This document shows, in pieces, positions 7,945 to 16,569 of a stretch of DNA of 64,000 nt. A program made the translations under genes and the position numbers. The notes under the pieces are model-generated. The model did no database searches. It was not told where the DNA came from and saw only the letters and a list, made by a program, of their open reading frames with translations. Within the stretch, counting starts at the first letter, position 1. Each line of letters begins with the position of its first letter. This DNA comes from an uncultured Pelagibacteraceae bacterium (lineage in GTDB: Bacteria; Pseudomonadota; Alphaproteobacteria; Pelagibacterales; Pelagibacteraceae). The stretch is taken from positions 1 through 64,000 of the forward strand of contig CACGPY010000004.1 in assembly GCA_902575095.1 (NCBI GenBank), written 5' to 3'.

Positions 7945-9852
7945 ATGATAACAGGTTTTCTAACATTTTTATTTTTTTTCACCATTGTAGGATGTGTTTT
8001 ATACGGCAGAAAATTAATTAGAACTGAAAAAGTCGATGCTGTTTTTGGAAATCCTGAAAGAGCACAAGGAGGTATCCATTGGGTTATTGTAGGAAGTAGT
8101 TTTCTTTTATTAGTTTGGCTCTATTATTCATGGGATATAGCTAAGTCTTTTTTTCCAAAGTCAGCTAATGAACTTTGCCAAGTTGGTAAAGTAAACGAGT
8201 CTCTTCTCTCACTTAAGTATCTATTTCCAATAGATGAACGTCAGCTTAAGAGTACATCGGTAATAGAAACTGAGTCAGAAAATTTAAACAAAATTACTAT
8301 TGAAATAGAAAAATCAGTCATCAAAAATCAAGATAAAAGTAAGTTACTTAATTTTATATCTCAAACTAAAAACACAATCCCATTACTTACAAATGAAAAA
8401 CTTTTAAGTAACGATACTAGAGAACAAATTAAATTAATTAATGAAAAAATTATAAATTTAACAGATAACTTTAAAAGAAGTGATTATCCCAATGAGAGCG
8501 CTGAACAAGAATTAGAGAGAATTGAGGCTGCCAAGGAAGAAGGTTCTTGGAAAGCATCAAGTACCTCAATTGAAAATACAATCGAAATCCCCTTTATTCC
8601 AAAAACAAAGCGAGGTTTAAAATTCCAGGCAGCAGCTACAGAATTAAATTTAATAAGTGATGAATTCTTTGAACTTAAAAATCATAATGAAAAATATACT
8701 TCCGCCTTAGAAAAACTAAAAAAAGAAATAAAAGATTATAGAGACAGTTTAAGCGCCTCTGAGGAAATTTCCTCTTCATTAGCAAAAGATATCCTTAAGA
8801 TTGCACGTAGAATTGAATACGCAAGTATATTTCCACCAAATACTCTAAATGACATGCAGGCATCAATCATCAATTTTGACCACGTACAAAAAAAAGAACA
8901 AGGCAGTCTAAGATGGGTAGATCTTCTTTTGTTTCCATCAGGTACGATCATTTCAAGTGGCCCAAGTTGTTCTGAACAAGGCTCAGGCAGATGGCTTCCA
9001 AAACCATCAGATACTCTTAATAAATTTACGTTAATGTTAAACCCAAATGTCGGCTACAAACAAATTCCATTAATTTGGTATGAGATGATGGATGTTAGTA
9101 AGATCATAGGTTTTTTAATTCCTGATTGGTTTGCAGATATTTTACCTGGAGAGTACCCGGTTCATAATGAACAAGGTGAAGTTAAACCAAATTTCAAAAG
9201 TAAAGTTTTAAGTTTTGTTACCGGAGACTTTAACTTATTCAAAATTCCAATTCCTACTGGTCACATATGGGACTCATTTTTAAGAGTGTTCCTTGGATTA
9301 GTTGCGGGAATTATAGTTGGAGTTCCATTGGGATTATTCATGGGATTAAACAGATTTGCTAAAGGATTTTTTGATCCTTTGATTGAATTATACAGACCTG
9401 TTCCGCCATTGGCATGGGCGCCATTAGTTATTTCAGTTCTTGGAATAGACAATCTTGGAAAGGTATTTTTATTATTTATGGTGTCATTATCAATTATGAT
9501 AATTTCAGCTAGAGCTGGTGCATCAGGAACTCAATTATCAAAAATTCATGCGGCGCATTCTCTTGGAGCATCCAAATGGCAAATATTAAGACACGTTATT
9601 TTTCCTAATTCCTTACCAGAAATATTAACGGGAATAAGAGTTGCAACAGGAATGTGTTGGGGAACATTAGTTGCGGCAGAATTTTTAGCAGGAACTACAG
9701 GTGTTGGTTTCGTAGAAAATGTCGCGAAAAAATATTTTCAATATGAAGTAATATGGATAACGATATTTATTATGGGAATGTTGGGATTAATTTTTGATAT
9801 CACAATTAGAAAGATAATAGACAAAACGATACCTTGGAGAGGAAAAGGTTAA
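7945..9852 (+). CDS. tauC: taurine-type ABC permease with a long N-terminal extension
   Basis: The 635-residue protein ends in a normal BPD permease domain (about 430-635). This has the EAA loop AAHSLGASKWQILRHVIFP near 536-554 and several helices. Ahead of it are two hydrophobic helices (about 3-20 and 46-66) and then ~350 hydrophilic residues rich in Glu, Lys and Leu that look helical or coiled-coil. Standard TauC/SsuC proteins are about 250-280 residues, so this one is more than twice as long. The extension is in frame with no stop, and codon use does not change. It might act as a periplasmic scaffold or a binding-protein dock, but this is inference. It completes the tauABC operon. Confidence 0.88.
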   Translation: MITGFLTFLFFFTIVGCVLYGRKLIRTEKVDAVFGNPERAQGGIHWVIVGSSFLLLVWLYYSWDIAKSFFPKSANELCQVGKVNESLLSLKYLFPIDERQLKSTSVIETESENLNKITIEIEKSVIKNQDKSKLLNFISQTKNTIPLLTNEKLLSNDTREQIKLINEKIINLTDNFKRSDYPNESAEQELERIEAAKEEGSWKASSTSIENTIEIPFIPKTKRGLKFQAAATELNLISDEFFELKNHNEKYTSALEKLKKEIKDYRDSLSASEEISSSLAKDILKIARRIEYASIFPPNTLNDMQASIINFDHVQKKEQGSLRWVDLLLFPSGTIISSGPSCSEQGSGRWLPKPSDTLNKFTLMLNPNVGYKQIPLIWYEMMDVSKIIGFLIPDWFADILPGEYPVHNEQGEVKPNFKSKVLSFVTGDFNLFKIPIPTGHIWDSFLRVFLGLVAGIIVGVPLGLFMGLNRFAKGFFDPLIELYRPVPPLAWAPLVISVLGIDNLGKVFLLFMVSLSIMIISARAGASGTQLSKIHAAHSLGASKWQILRHVIFPNSLPEILTGIRVATGMCWGTLVAAEFLAGTTGVGFVENVAKKYFQYEVIWITIFIMGMLGLIFDITIRKIIDKTIPWRGKG

Positions 9853-9867
9853 TCCATTTAATAATTT

Positions 9868-10560
9868 ATGATTGGAATACTTGGTGGCATGGGCACACAA
9901 GCAGGTTTAGATTTTTGCTCTAAACTTGCAAAATTAAATAGAGGAAAAGCAGATCAAAAATATCCTTTATTTATTTTATACAATAAGTCGAATATTCCAG
10001 ATAGAAAACAAAATCTTAAAAAATATAATAAAGTTTTAAAAAGCCTTATAGAGGGATGCAAGTTTTTACAGAAAAACAAATGTAAATTTATATCAATTCC
10101 ATGTAATACAGCGCACTATTGGTACAAAGACCTCAAAAAGAAAATAAAAATACCAATTTTAAACATGCCAGAAATTGTATATTTGAATGCAAAAAATAAT
10201 TTAAAGAAAAATTCTAAAATTGGTTTATTGGCAACTGAAGCAACAATAAAAACTGGTATATATAGTCATTACTTTAACAGAAAATTTTTATTAATTTCGC
10301 CAGGCACAACATTGCAAAAAAGAAGCGTTAATAAATCCATTAAACTTGTTAAAATGGGTAAAACCAAGGAAGCTGAAAGGGCTATAAAGCCTGCGGTAAA
10401 CTATCTAATTCAAAAGAAATGTAAAAAAATCATTTTGGGCTGTACAGAGTTGCCAATTGCAATTTTTGCATATAAATCTTTTAAGAAAGCTAAGCTTTCA
10501 AAAATATTTTTGGATCCGAATTTGATTTTAGCTGAAGCATCTATGAAAAAATATAAATGA
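9868..10560 (+). CDS. aspartate/glutamate racemase family protein
   Basis: This 230-residue protein has the two-cysteine racemase layout: GILGGMGTQAG at the N-terminus, PCNTAH (first catalytic Cys, about residue 80) and GCTELP (second catalytic Cys, about 190). Both catalytic Cys are intact. The family interconverts D- and L-aspartate or glutamate without a cofactor, in the cytoplasm. Relatives include maleate isomerase and hydantoin racemase, so the exact substrate is open. It follows tauC by 15 bases and overlaps the next gene by ATGA, so it is probably read with the transporter. Confidence 0.82.
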   Translation: MIGILGGMGTQAGLDFCSKLAKLNRGKADQKYPLFILYNKSNIPDRKQNLKKYNKVLKSLIEGCKFLQKNKCKFISIPCNTAHYWYKDLKKKIKIPILNMPEIVYLNAKNNLKKNSKIGLLATEATIKTGIYSHYFNRKFLLISPGTTLQKRSVNKSIKLVKMGKTKEAERAIKPAVNYLIQKKCKKIILGCTELPIAIFAYKSFKKAKLSKIFLDPNLILAEASMKKYK

Positions 10561-10991
10561 AAAAAATAATTTTAATAATTCTAATAATAATTCCTTTTTC
10601 TTTGAATGCGAATGAAAACGCAAAAGAAAAAAAAGTCGCAAAGTATGTTATGGAAAATATTCAAAGAGACTACGTTAATTGTTACAGTTTCTATAAAGTT
10701 GCCGCCCAAAGTTTTAAAGATGCAGGAAAAGATAAAAATATTATAGATAGCTTAGAAAATAGCGCGGATGTGTCTTTAAAATATAACTATGATCTTGGGG
10801 AAATTATGGGATTAAATCCAGAAGTAATGTCTCAAATGACAAAAGATAAAGTTAATAAATTTGTAGAATTAGCTAAAAAAGATTTTTCTTCTCTGGCTAA
10901 AGAGTATGGCATAATGTGTAAAAGTTTAGTTGAGAACCCAGAGCAAAGAACTAATTTTTGGGAAGCTAAAGGAAATAAAAAATTTAAGTGA
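10557..10991 (+). CDS. small secreted protein, unknown function
   Basis: The 144-residue protein begins with a clear signal peptide (MKKIILIILIIIPFSLNANE, cut near residue 18-20). The mature part is mostly helical and charged, with two Cys (NCYSFY and IMCKS) that could form a disulfide in the periplasm. I do not recognise the family. Four-base overlaps on both sides (ATGA with the racemase, GTGA with the Ldh2-type gene) show translational coupling within the taurine-transporter operon. A role tied to that pathway is possible but not shown. Confidence 0.72.
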   Translation: MKKIILIILIIIPFSLNANENAKEKKVAKYVMENIQRDYVNCYSFYKVAAQSFKDAGKDKNIIDSLENSADVSLKYNYDLGEIMGLNPEVMSQMTKDKVNKFVELAKKDFSSLAKEYGIMCKSLVENPEQRTNFWEAKGNKKFK

Positions 10992-11992
10992 AAAAAAGTC
11001 TTTTAAAATCAAAACTTAAACAAATATTTTTAAAACATAAGCTTTCAAAAAAACACGCAGAAATTTGTTCTAACTATTTAATTAAAGCAGAAATATTGGA
11101 AGCAAAAGGTCATGGTTTGGCCAGACTAAAAATGTATTGCGATAGAATTAAAGCAAAAGTAATTAATCCAAAACCTAAAATTAAAATAAAGAAAATAAGT
11201 TCTTCAGTTTCATATATCAATGCAGATAACAGCATTGGTTATGTAAGTGCTGATATAGGTATTAAACAAGCAATTAAAAATGCAAAAAAAACTGGAATAG
11301 GTTTAGTGGCTATAAAAAAAAGTGGACATTACGGACTTTCAAGTTTTTATGCAGAGCAAGCAGTCAATAATAAATTAATGATTTTTTGTTTTACTAATGC
11401 GCCTGCCGCTTTAGCCCCGCATGGTGCAAAGAAATCTTTATTTGGAACAAACCCAATTTGTTTTGGTGCACCCACAGGAAAAGTTCCTTTTATTTATGAT
11501 GCATCAACGTCAATAATAAACAGAGGAACTATACGAAGAGCTGAAAAGTTAGGTTTGAAAATTCCATATGGTGTTGCTCTTAACAAAAAAGGTAAAATTA
11601 CCACCAACGCTAAAGAGGCTCTTAGGGGTACTCAATTACCTATCGCAGGTTTTAAAGGTTCTGGTTTAGCTTGGATGGTTGATATTCTAAGTGGCGTCTT
11701 TACTGGTAGTAGTCATGGCGGTAAAACGAAAGATCCTTTTGATGATTTTTCGGGACCTCAGAATATGGGTCATTTATTTATTACTATTAATCCAAAAATT
11801 TTTATCGGAAATAGGTTCGTTAAAGAAATGAAGAAAAACATAAAGCTTGTCAAAAAACTTCCAAAAGCGAAAGGATTTACAAATATTTTGTATCCGGGTG
11901 AGAGAAAAAATAAGACGTATAAAAAGAATTTAAATAAAGATATATCTATTCCTGCTAAAATTTTAAAAGAAATGGAAAAATTAAATGCTTAG
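10988..11992 (+). CDS. Ldh2 family NAD(P)-dependent 2-hydroxyacid dehydrogenase (malate/lactate/sulfolactate type)
   Basis: This 334-residue protein belongs to the Ldh2/ComC/YlbC family. GHGLARLKMYCDRI (about 39-52), IGLVAIKKSGHYGLSSFYAEQA (about 104-125), NAPAALAPHGA, FGTNPICFG and FKGSGLAWMVDILSGVFTG are family hallmarks. The start is GTG at 10988, overlapping the previous stop by four bases. No earlier in-frame start is better. Members oxidise malate, lactate, ureidoglycolate or (R)-sulfolactate (ComC). Sulfolactate is an attractive substrate because other sulfonate genes are nearby, but sequence alone does not decide it. Confidence 0.85.
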   Translation: MKKSLLKSKLKQIFLKHKLSKKHAEICSNYLIKAEILEAKGHGLARLKMYCDRIKAKVINPKPKIKIKKISSSVSYINADNSIGYVSADIGIKQAIKNAKKTGIGLVAIKKSGHYGLSSFYAEQAVNNKLMIFCFTNAPAALAPHGAKKSLFGTNPICFGAPTGKVPFIYDASTSIINRGTIRRAEKLGLKIPYGVALNKKGKITTNAKEALRGTQLPIAGFKGSGLAWMVDILSGVFTGSSHGGKTKDPFDDFSGPQNMGHLFITINPKIFIGNRFVKEMKKNIKLVKKLPKAKGFTNILYPGERKNKTYKKNLNKDISIPAKILKEMEKLNA

Positions 11993-12893
11993 TACAAAAG
12001 ATATTATTTGCCCAGAAAATTTGCTTAAGATAGCTAAAACAAAAGGACCAGCAAAAGCAGTAATAGTTAACGCTGTAAAGCCAGTTTCAATTGAGTCAGC
12101 AAAACAAGCTGTAGATGCAAATTTAATACTACCAGTTTTTATAGGAGACAAATCAATTATTGAGAAGAATGCTCAGCAATTAAACTGGGATATTTCTAAA
12201 TTCGAAATAATTAATGAACCAGATGAAAACAGTACTGCTCCAATTGCTGCAAAACTTGCAAGTGAAGGTAAGGTAAAAATCATTGTAAAAGGACACATTC
12301 ATACCGATGTGCTTATGAAAGCAGTTTTAAAAAGAGATTTAAATTTAATTGGGAAAAAAAGACTTAGTCATATTTGGCATATGACTTTGGAGAAAAATGA
12401 TAAACCATTTATCATCACTGATGGGGCATTAAACGTGTTACCAAAATTAGAAACAAAAATGCATATATTAAAAAATGCAATAGATTTTACGAATAGAATA
12501 GGAATTGATAAACCTAAAGTTTCAGTACTATCAGCAACAGAAGAAGTTTTAGATAGCGTGCCAAGCTCTCAAGAGGCAAGTGAGCTTACCAAAAGAGCAA
12601 AAGAAGAAGGTTTGAATGCAGAAGTATTTGGGCCAATGGCATTCGATAATTCAGTTTCTGAAAATGCTGCTCAAATTAAAGGGATCAAAAATGCGGTTGC
12701 TGGTAAAACAGATATTCTGTTAGTTCCAAACGTAGAAACTGGAAATGCCTTAGTAAAAATGATGATTTTTTTTATGGGAGCCTGCGCAGCTGGCGTAGTA
12801 GTTGGTGGAAAAGTTCCTGTTGTAATTACAAGTAGAGCTGATGATACTCAAGCAAGACTTGCTTCCATGGCTGCTGCTGTTGTTGCACTTTAA
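11985..12893 (+). CDS. pta: phosphate acetyltransferase (Pta/Ptb domain only)
   Basis: The 302-residue protein is a stand-alone PTA_PTB domain. It has the N-terminal LPVFIGDK strand, KGHIHTDVLMKAVL, GPMAFDNSVS, ILLVPNVETGNALVKMM and the C-terminal VVITSRADDTQARLAS. It exchanges acetyl phosphate and CoA with acetyl-CoA and phosphate, in the cytoplasm. Xsc, which releases acetyl phosphate, lies 18 kb away in the same window. Pta is the known next step in taurine degradation, and xsc-pta pairs are common in roseobacters. A butyryl or other acyl specificity is the main alternative. It overlaps the Ldh2-type gene by 8 bases and the next gene by 1. Confidence 0.88.
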   Translation: MLSTKDIICPENLLKIAKTKGPAKAVIVNAVKPVSIESAKQAVDANLILPVFIGDKSIIEKNAQQLNWDISKFEIINEPDENSTAPIAAKLASEGKVKIIVKGHIHTDVLMKAVLKRDLNLIGKKRLSHIWHMTLEKNDKPFIITDGALNVLPKLETKMHILKNAIDFTNRIGIDKPKVSVLSATEEVLDSVPSSQEASELTKRAKEEGLNAEVFGPMAFDNSVSENAAQIKGIKNAVAGKTDILLVPNVETGNALVKMMIFFMGACAAGVVVGGKVPVVITSRADDTQARLASMAAAVVAL

Positions 12894-14068
12894 TGAAAAG
12901 ACTTTTATCGAATTTAATTTTAAGCATACTTTTGATAAATACAAGTTATTCACTTGCATTAGCTCATCACGCTAATGAAAAATACTGTTTTGATTGTATG
13001 CACAAATACAAAATAGGTGATAAGAAAAATAACACCTACAAGTTTGAGATAAATTTACAAAATAACGATTTGTCTAAAATAGTAGGTGAACAACTTAAAG
13101 ATAAAAAAACAGGTCTAGTAAGTTATATCTTATTTGAAAATAATAAAATTCTAGTTGATCAAAATAGAAGAAGTAAATACAGAGGAGGATATTATCCTTC
13201 GCATTCTGTAGGGAAAAGCTTGGTAAGCCTTGTTACTGGTTATGCTGTATGTGATGGTTATATTAATTCAGTTTTTGATAATATTGATTACCCAACTGTT
13301 GCTAATACTTTATATAAAGATCAAAAGTTATTAAACTTACTAAACATGCAAGCAGGCGATGAACCCATTGTTGGTCAAAGATTTTATAGAAAAGACAACA
13401 GAATTAACGGTAAAGGAACTAATGTTAATTCAACACCTATTAAAACTGTATTAAAAAGACACTTTGAAGGTAAAACTGGGTATGGTCCTGGTAATCATTA
13501 CAACTATAGTGCCATGACTACTAACGTAATTATGAATTATGTAATTTATAAAACTGGTGATGATTGGGAAAAATTACTACATAAAATATTCGTTGAGGAC
13601 GCAAAGGTAGAAAAAAGAGTTTATTTTGGAAAGTCTTTAGAAAAACATAAATTTAGTAACAGAAAAAAGGGAGAATACGGTAGATATTCTTTTTACGCAC
13701 AAAGATATGACTATTTGAGAATAGCTAAACTAATAATGGATCATTGGAAAAATGATACTTGTATTGGCAAATACTTAAAAACAATTTACGAGAATAGAGT
13801 TGATAAGAAAAAAGATAAATATAGTAAGTTTATCGGTAATCATGCAGCAACACAACGTTATGGAGGTCAATTTCACTTTGATCCTATTGGGATTAAAGAA
13901 AGACCAATATTAATGATGGATGGTTTTGCTGGGCAACAAGTAGTGATTGATTTTAATAAGAGCAAAATTATTACTGTTCATTCCACTGATGCTCACTATG
14001 ATTGGTATAGTCTTGTTTATTTACAATTAGAACCAGACCTGTTTTATAAACCTGTTAAAAATAACTAA
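12893..14068 (+). CDS. secreted beta-lactamase-like serine hydrolase
   Basis: The 391-residue protein starts with a signal peptide (about residues 1-24). It carries the class C beta-lactamase/penicillin-binding fold: SVGK (the S-x-x-K nucleophile motif, about residue 103-106) and YNYSA (about 202-206), which replaces the usual Y-x-N. Family members act as peptidases, esterases or beta-lactamases in the periplasm. The C-terminal DGFAGQQVVID strand matches the usual core. It overlaps pta by one base (TAATG). A beta-lactam function is not implied. An esterase or D-amino-acid peptidase is as likely. Confidence 0.78.
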   Translation: MKRLLSNLILSILLINTSYSLALAHHANEKYCFDCMHKYKIGDKKNNTYKFEINLQNNDLSKIVGEQLKDKKTGLVSYILFENNKILVDQNRRSKYRGGYYPSHSVGKSLVSLVTGYAVCDGYINSVFDNIDYPTVANTLYKDQKLLNLLNMQAGDEPIVGQRFYRKDNRINGKGTNVNSTPIKTVLKRHFEGKTGYGPGNHYNYSAMTTNVIMNYVIYKTGDDWEKLLHKIFVEDAKVEKRVYFGKSLEKHKFSNRKKGEYGRYSFYAQRYDYLRIAKLIMDHWKNDTCIGKYLKTIYENRVDKKKDKYSKFIGNHAATQRYGGQFHFDPIGIKERPILMMDGFAGQQVVIDFNKSKIITVHSTDAHYDWYSLVYLQLEPDLFYKPVKNN

Positions 14069-14776
14069 ATGAAAAAACTTAAAAACTGGGATAATAAAAC
14101 CTGGTTATCGTCTAAATCGTATATCTCTCAATTTAATAAATTTCTGAAAACAAAAATTAATTTTAATAAAGATTCAAAAATATTGGACATTGGATGTGGA
14201 AGAGCAAATATTATTAGCGCACTTCAACAGAAATATAAATTTAGAAATAAACCCATTGGAATTGATATTGTTAGTAATAAGGGTGTTAAAAAAAATATTA
14301 TATTTAAGAGAGTTGAAGCCTTAAAATATTTAAAGAAGAAAGAAAAATATGATCTAATCATAATTAAACAAACTATTCATTTTTTTTCAAAAACAAATTT
14401 AAATCGTCTTCTTAATCTTGCTAAAAGAAGCTTAAATACCAAAGGTAAAATTTTAATTTTTTCTTTAAAAACAAAAAATAATAAAATACCTTGTTTTGAA
14501 AAAATGAGAAAAAGTTTAAAAAAAAGTCTTAAAAGAGATGAGTATTTATTTAAAATTATAAAAAAAAATCTAAAAAAAACTAAAAATTCCTATTTCAATT
14601 TTAATGTAACTATCTCAAAAAAGAGATATTTATGGATGATAAAATCAAGATATATTTCATGTTTACTCGATTTAAATGATAAAGATATTAATAATGGTCT
14701 CAATGAGATTGAATTAAAATACAATAATACTATTAAATTTATAGATACTTTAAAGTGTATTTCATTTAGTAAATAA
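14069..14776 (+). CDS. SAM-dependent methyltransferase
   Basis: The 235-residue protein has motif I ILDIGCGRANI (about residues 38-48), an acidic second strand IGIDIV, and the strand YDLIIIKQTIHFF (about 93-105), with GKILIFSL after it. It is very Lys-rich. The class I methyltransferase assignment is firm, but the substrate is unknown. It starts immediately after the stop of the serine hydrolase gene and ends the plus-strand run that begins at tauA. Its 3' end overlaps the convergent FkbM gene by 15 bases. Confidence 0.75.
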   Translation: MKKLKNWDNKTWLSSKSYISQFNKFLKTKINFNKDSKILDIGCGRANIISALQQKYKFRNKPIGIDIVSNKGVKKNIIFKRVEALKYLKKKEKYDLIIIKQTIHFFSKTNLNRLLNLAKRSLNTKGKILIFSLKTKNNKIPCFEKMRKSLKKSLKRDEYLFKIIKKNLKKTKNSYFNFNVTISKKRYLWMIKSRYISCLLDLNDKDINNGLNEIELKYNNTIKFIDTLKCISFSK

Positions 14777-15469
14777 ATGACTGCAATAACTAATGCCTGA
14801 CCAAACTTTTTTATATCCTTTATTTGCTAAAAATTTAAAGATTTGATTATTTTTAATTTCTTTCTCCCTTTGCTCTGATTGCATCTCTCTATAACCCAAT
14901 ATTTCAATACAGATTAATGAGGGGTCATATATTTCAAAATTGAGAGTATTCAAAACTTTCATCTCAGCACCCTCTACATCAATATTCAAAAGATCAATTT
15001 TTTTATTCTTAAATTTAGAATTATCTAAAATATTTTGAATTGTTTGACATTTTACTTTTTTCTCTTGAAAATTTCCTTGAAAATTTTCTTTTGCGACTTC
15101 TTTATCAGTTGTGTTTAATTGACTAAATTTTTTTTGATAGAAAAATGAAATTTCCCCTTCCTTATCAGAAACCGCAATTTGTAAGTTTAAGTCGTTTGGT
15201 CTAAGAAAATTAAAAAGTTCAATAGAAAATTGGTTAACATCAATGTTTATACCTTCCCAGCCCTTTTTAAATAAAAGATGAGTGTTGTTTCTTTGTATCG
15301 GATGATGAGCCCCAATATCTACGTAAAAACCTTTGTCTTTTTTTTTATTAAAAACGCTGATAGCTGTATCTTCACCATCCATTGCGTAAGATTTTCTCTT
15401 TATAAAATACTTATTTTTTAAGTAGATATTTTGTAAAATATGAATTTTATTTTTAAGCCTATCAAACAT
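14762..15469 (-). CDS. FkbM family methyltransferase
   Basis: This 235-residue protein has the FkbM layout: SYAMDGEDTAI, GFYVDIGAHHPIQRNNTHLLF (motif I region, about residues 47-67), WEGINIDVN, and IDLLNIDVEGAEMKVL (about 159-174), then ICIEILG. FkbM enzymes O-methylate sugars or polyketides. The ATG sits inside one arm of a perfect 15-bp inverted repeat (15460-15495), which could hide the ribosome site. It is preceded on the same strand by the small-barrel gene group and converges with another methyltransferase gene. Confidence 0.82.
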   Translation of the reverse strand: MFDRLKNKIHILQNIYLKNKYFIKRKSYAMDGEDTAISVFNKKKDKGFYVDIGAHHPIQRNNTHLLFKKGWEGINIDVNQFSIELFNFLRPNDLNLQIAVSDKEGEISFFYQKKFSQLNTTDKEVAKENFQGNFQEKKVKCQTIQNILDNSKFKNKKIDLLNIDVEGAEMKVLNTLNFEIYDPSLICIEILGYREMQSEQREKEIKNNQIFKFLANKGYKKVWSGISYCSHLFTK

Positions 15470-15495
15470 AGGTTTTTTTTAACCTATGTTTGATA
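15460..15495 (-). repeat. perfect 15-bp inverted repeat across the FkbM gene start
   Basis: TATCAAACATAGGTT is followed by six T and its exact complement on the plus strand. In the minus-strand RNA it would form a stable hairpin whose 3' arm holds the FkbM start codon (ATGTTTGATA). No T tract follows on either strand, so it is not a standard terminator. It may be a translational control hairpin or an RNA-processing site after the upstream operon. Confidence 0.8.
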
Positions 15496-15506
15496 AAATA
15501 AATACT

Positions 15507-15830
15507 TTATTTTCCTGGCTCTTTATAAGATGAAGCCATTTTCTGAGCAGTTTTAGCTATCTCATTTAGATCTACGTCTTCTAAAATTGTAAAATCTGAA
15601 ACAGCGCCACTAGAAACAGCAACCATTGCAGCTGCAGCAGCTTGTTCAAAAGTTCCTTCAATCACTGCCATAAAATCATATTTTCCTCTTAGGCCTGAGT
15701 ATTGAGTTACTTTAGCTCCTACAGAAGCAGCAAGTGCAGATGTAGCAGCTTTTCTGTCTGTAGAAGGATTACTTACAAATCCTCCAAGACCTTTAGCTGT
15801 GTAACATCCAAGTGTATAAAATTTTGCCAT
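15507..15830 (-). CDS. GYD domain-containing protein
   Basis: The ~107-residue product has the GYD (PF08734-type) dimeric alpha/beta-barrel pattern. It opens with KFYTLGCYTAKG, has VTQYSGLRGKYDFMAVIEGT in the middle (the family's G-x-YD segment) and an Ala-rich helix, with DFTILEDVD at the end. I chose ATG 15830, which is preceded by AGGAAAGGGG. An in-frame ATG at 15854 would run back into the upstream gene. GYD proteins are cytoplasmic and of unknown function. It is the last gene of a six-gene minus-strand group. Confidence 0.82.
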   Translation of the reverse strand: MAKFYTLGCYTAKGLGGFVSNPSTDRKAATSALAASVGAKVTQYSGLRGKYDFMAVIEGTFEQAAAAAMVAVSSGAVSDFTILEDVDLNEIAKTAQKMASSYKEPGK

Positions 15831-15843
15831 TGTTACCCCTTTC

Positions 15844-16137
15844 CTATTTCTCAATTACAACTGTACCAGAATGAGGATCAGTTACTCCTAAATCTGATGA
15901 CAGTTCTTCTAAAGTGTGCCGAAGTGAGTCCAAAAATTCAATCATTTTTGGTCTTGCTTTAGCAATGTCATCTTCAGAATTCCATTCACCAATCATAAAA
16001 AATTCGTTAGGTTTAGTTTCAACGTACTTTGCTGAAATCTGCCCATCGAACTTTGGCCGCTCATCAATTTTTTTTAAATATTCTTCTCTACTAGATGATT
16101 TTACTTTGCATTTAACAATATTCATAAACTTTGCCAT
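15844..16137 (-). CDS. small dimeric alpha/beta-barrel protein (ABM-like)
   Basis: The 97-residue protein resembles the antibiotic-biosynthesis-monooxygenase (ABM) fold. It has an N-terminal strand MNIVKCKVKSSSREEYLKKI, a central strand EFFMIGEWNSEDDI and a helix IEFLDSLRHTLEELS. No catalytic residue can be assigned, since ABM-fold proteins range from monooxygenases to heme enzymes and plain sensors. It lies 14 bases upstream of the GYD gene and 9 bases after the membrane-protein gene, within the same minus-strand group of tiny genes. Confidence 0.72.
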   Translation of the reverse strand: MAKFMNIVKCKVKSSSREEYLKKIDERPKFDGQISAKYVETKPNEFFMIGEWNSEDDIAKARPKMIEFLDSLRHTLEELSSDLGVTDPHSGTVVIEK

Positions 16138-16145
16138 GTATCTCC

Positions 16146-16562
16146 TTAAACGTAAATTTTATCAGCTAAACCGTAACAAAGAATAGCACTGATAATAACA
16201 AGAACGAGTGGAGCATATATTCCATCGTTTCTAGTTTTTTTAGTTAAACCTGTTTTATCAATTTTTAATGTATAAAAATTTACAACTAATATCGAAACAT
16301 TCATTATAAAAACTAAGTTAAAGAAGGCCCAAGTAGCTTCTACACCGCCTGATCTAATAAAAGCGATATAAATTGCCATTAGAACAGTAGCAATCATAAA
16401 TGAACCTGCAAATCTTGTAATTAAAGTTGCAGTTTTATCTACCCCTCTACCCTTAAGAAATTTTTTAGTATCAAAGACTAATTGGTAAGCGTAGCTACCA
16501 ACTATAATAAAATGTGTTAAGTAAATTATTAAATAAAATACGTTTCCAAATTTGTCTATCAT
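16146..16562 (-). CDS. small four-helix integral membrane protein
   Basis: About 138 residues with four hydrophobic helices: FYLIIYLTHFIIVGSYAY near 9-26, a helix including FMIATVLMAIYIAF, FFNLVFIMNVSILVVNFY, and LVLVIISAILCYGLA at the C-terminus. I chose ATG 16562 (GGATATTT upstream). A longer frame to 16634 would overlap the neighbouring gene by 65 bases. I do not recognise the family. A His in helix 1 is the only obvious metal or heme candidate. It is embedded in a group of barrel proteins, so a membrane partner for them is possible. Confidence 0.7.
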   Translation of the reverse strand: MIDKFGNVFYLIIYLTHFIIVGSYAYQLVFDTKKFLKGRGVDKTATLITRFAGSFMIATVLMAIYIAFIRSGGVEATWAFFNLVFIMNVSILVVNFYTLKIDKTGLTKKTRNDGIYAPLVLVIISAILCYGLADKIYV

Positions 16563-16569
16563 AAATATC

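Noticed and set aside
15831-15854. Longer start for the GYD gene
   Set aside because: ATG 15854 overlaps the preceding gene and lacks a good ribosome site, whereas ATG 15830 follows AGGAAAGGGG.
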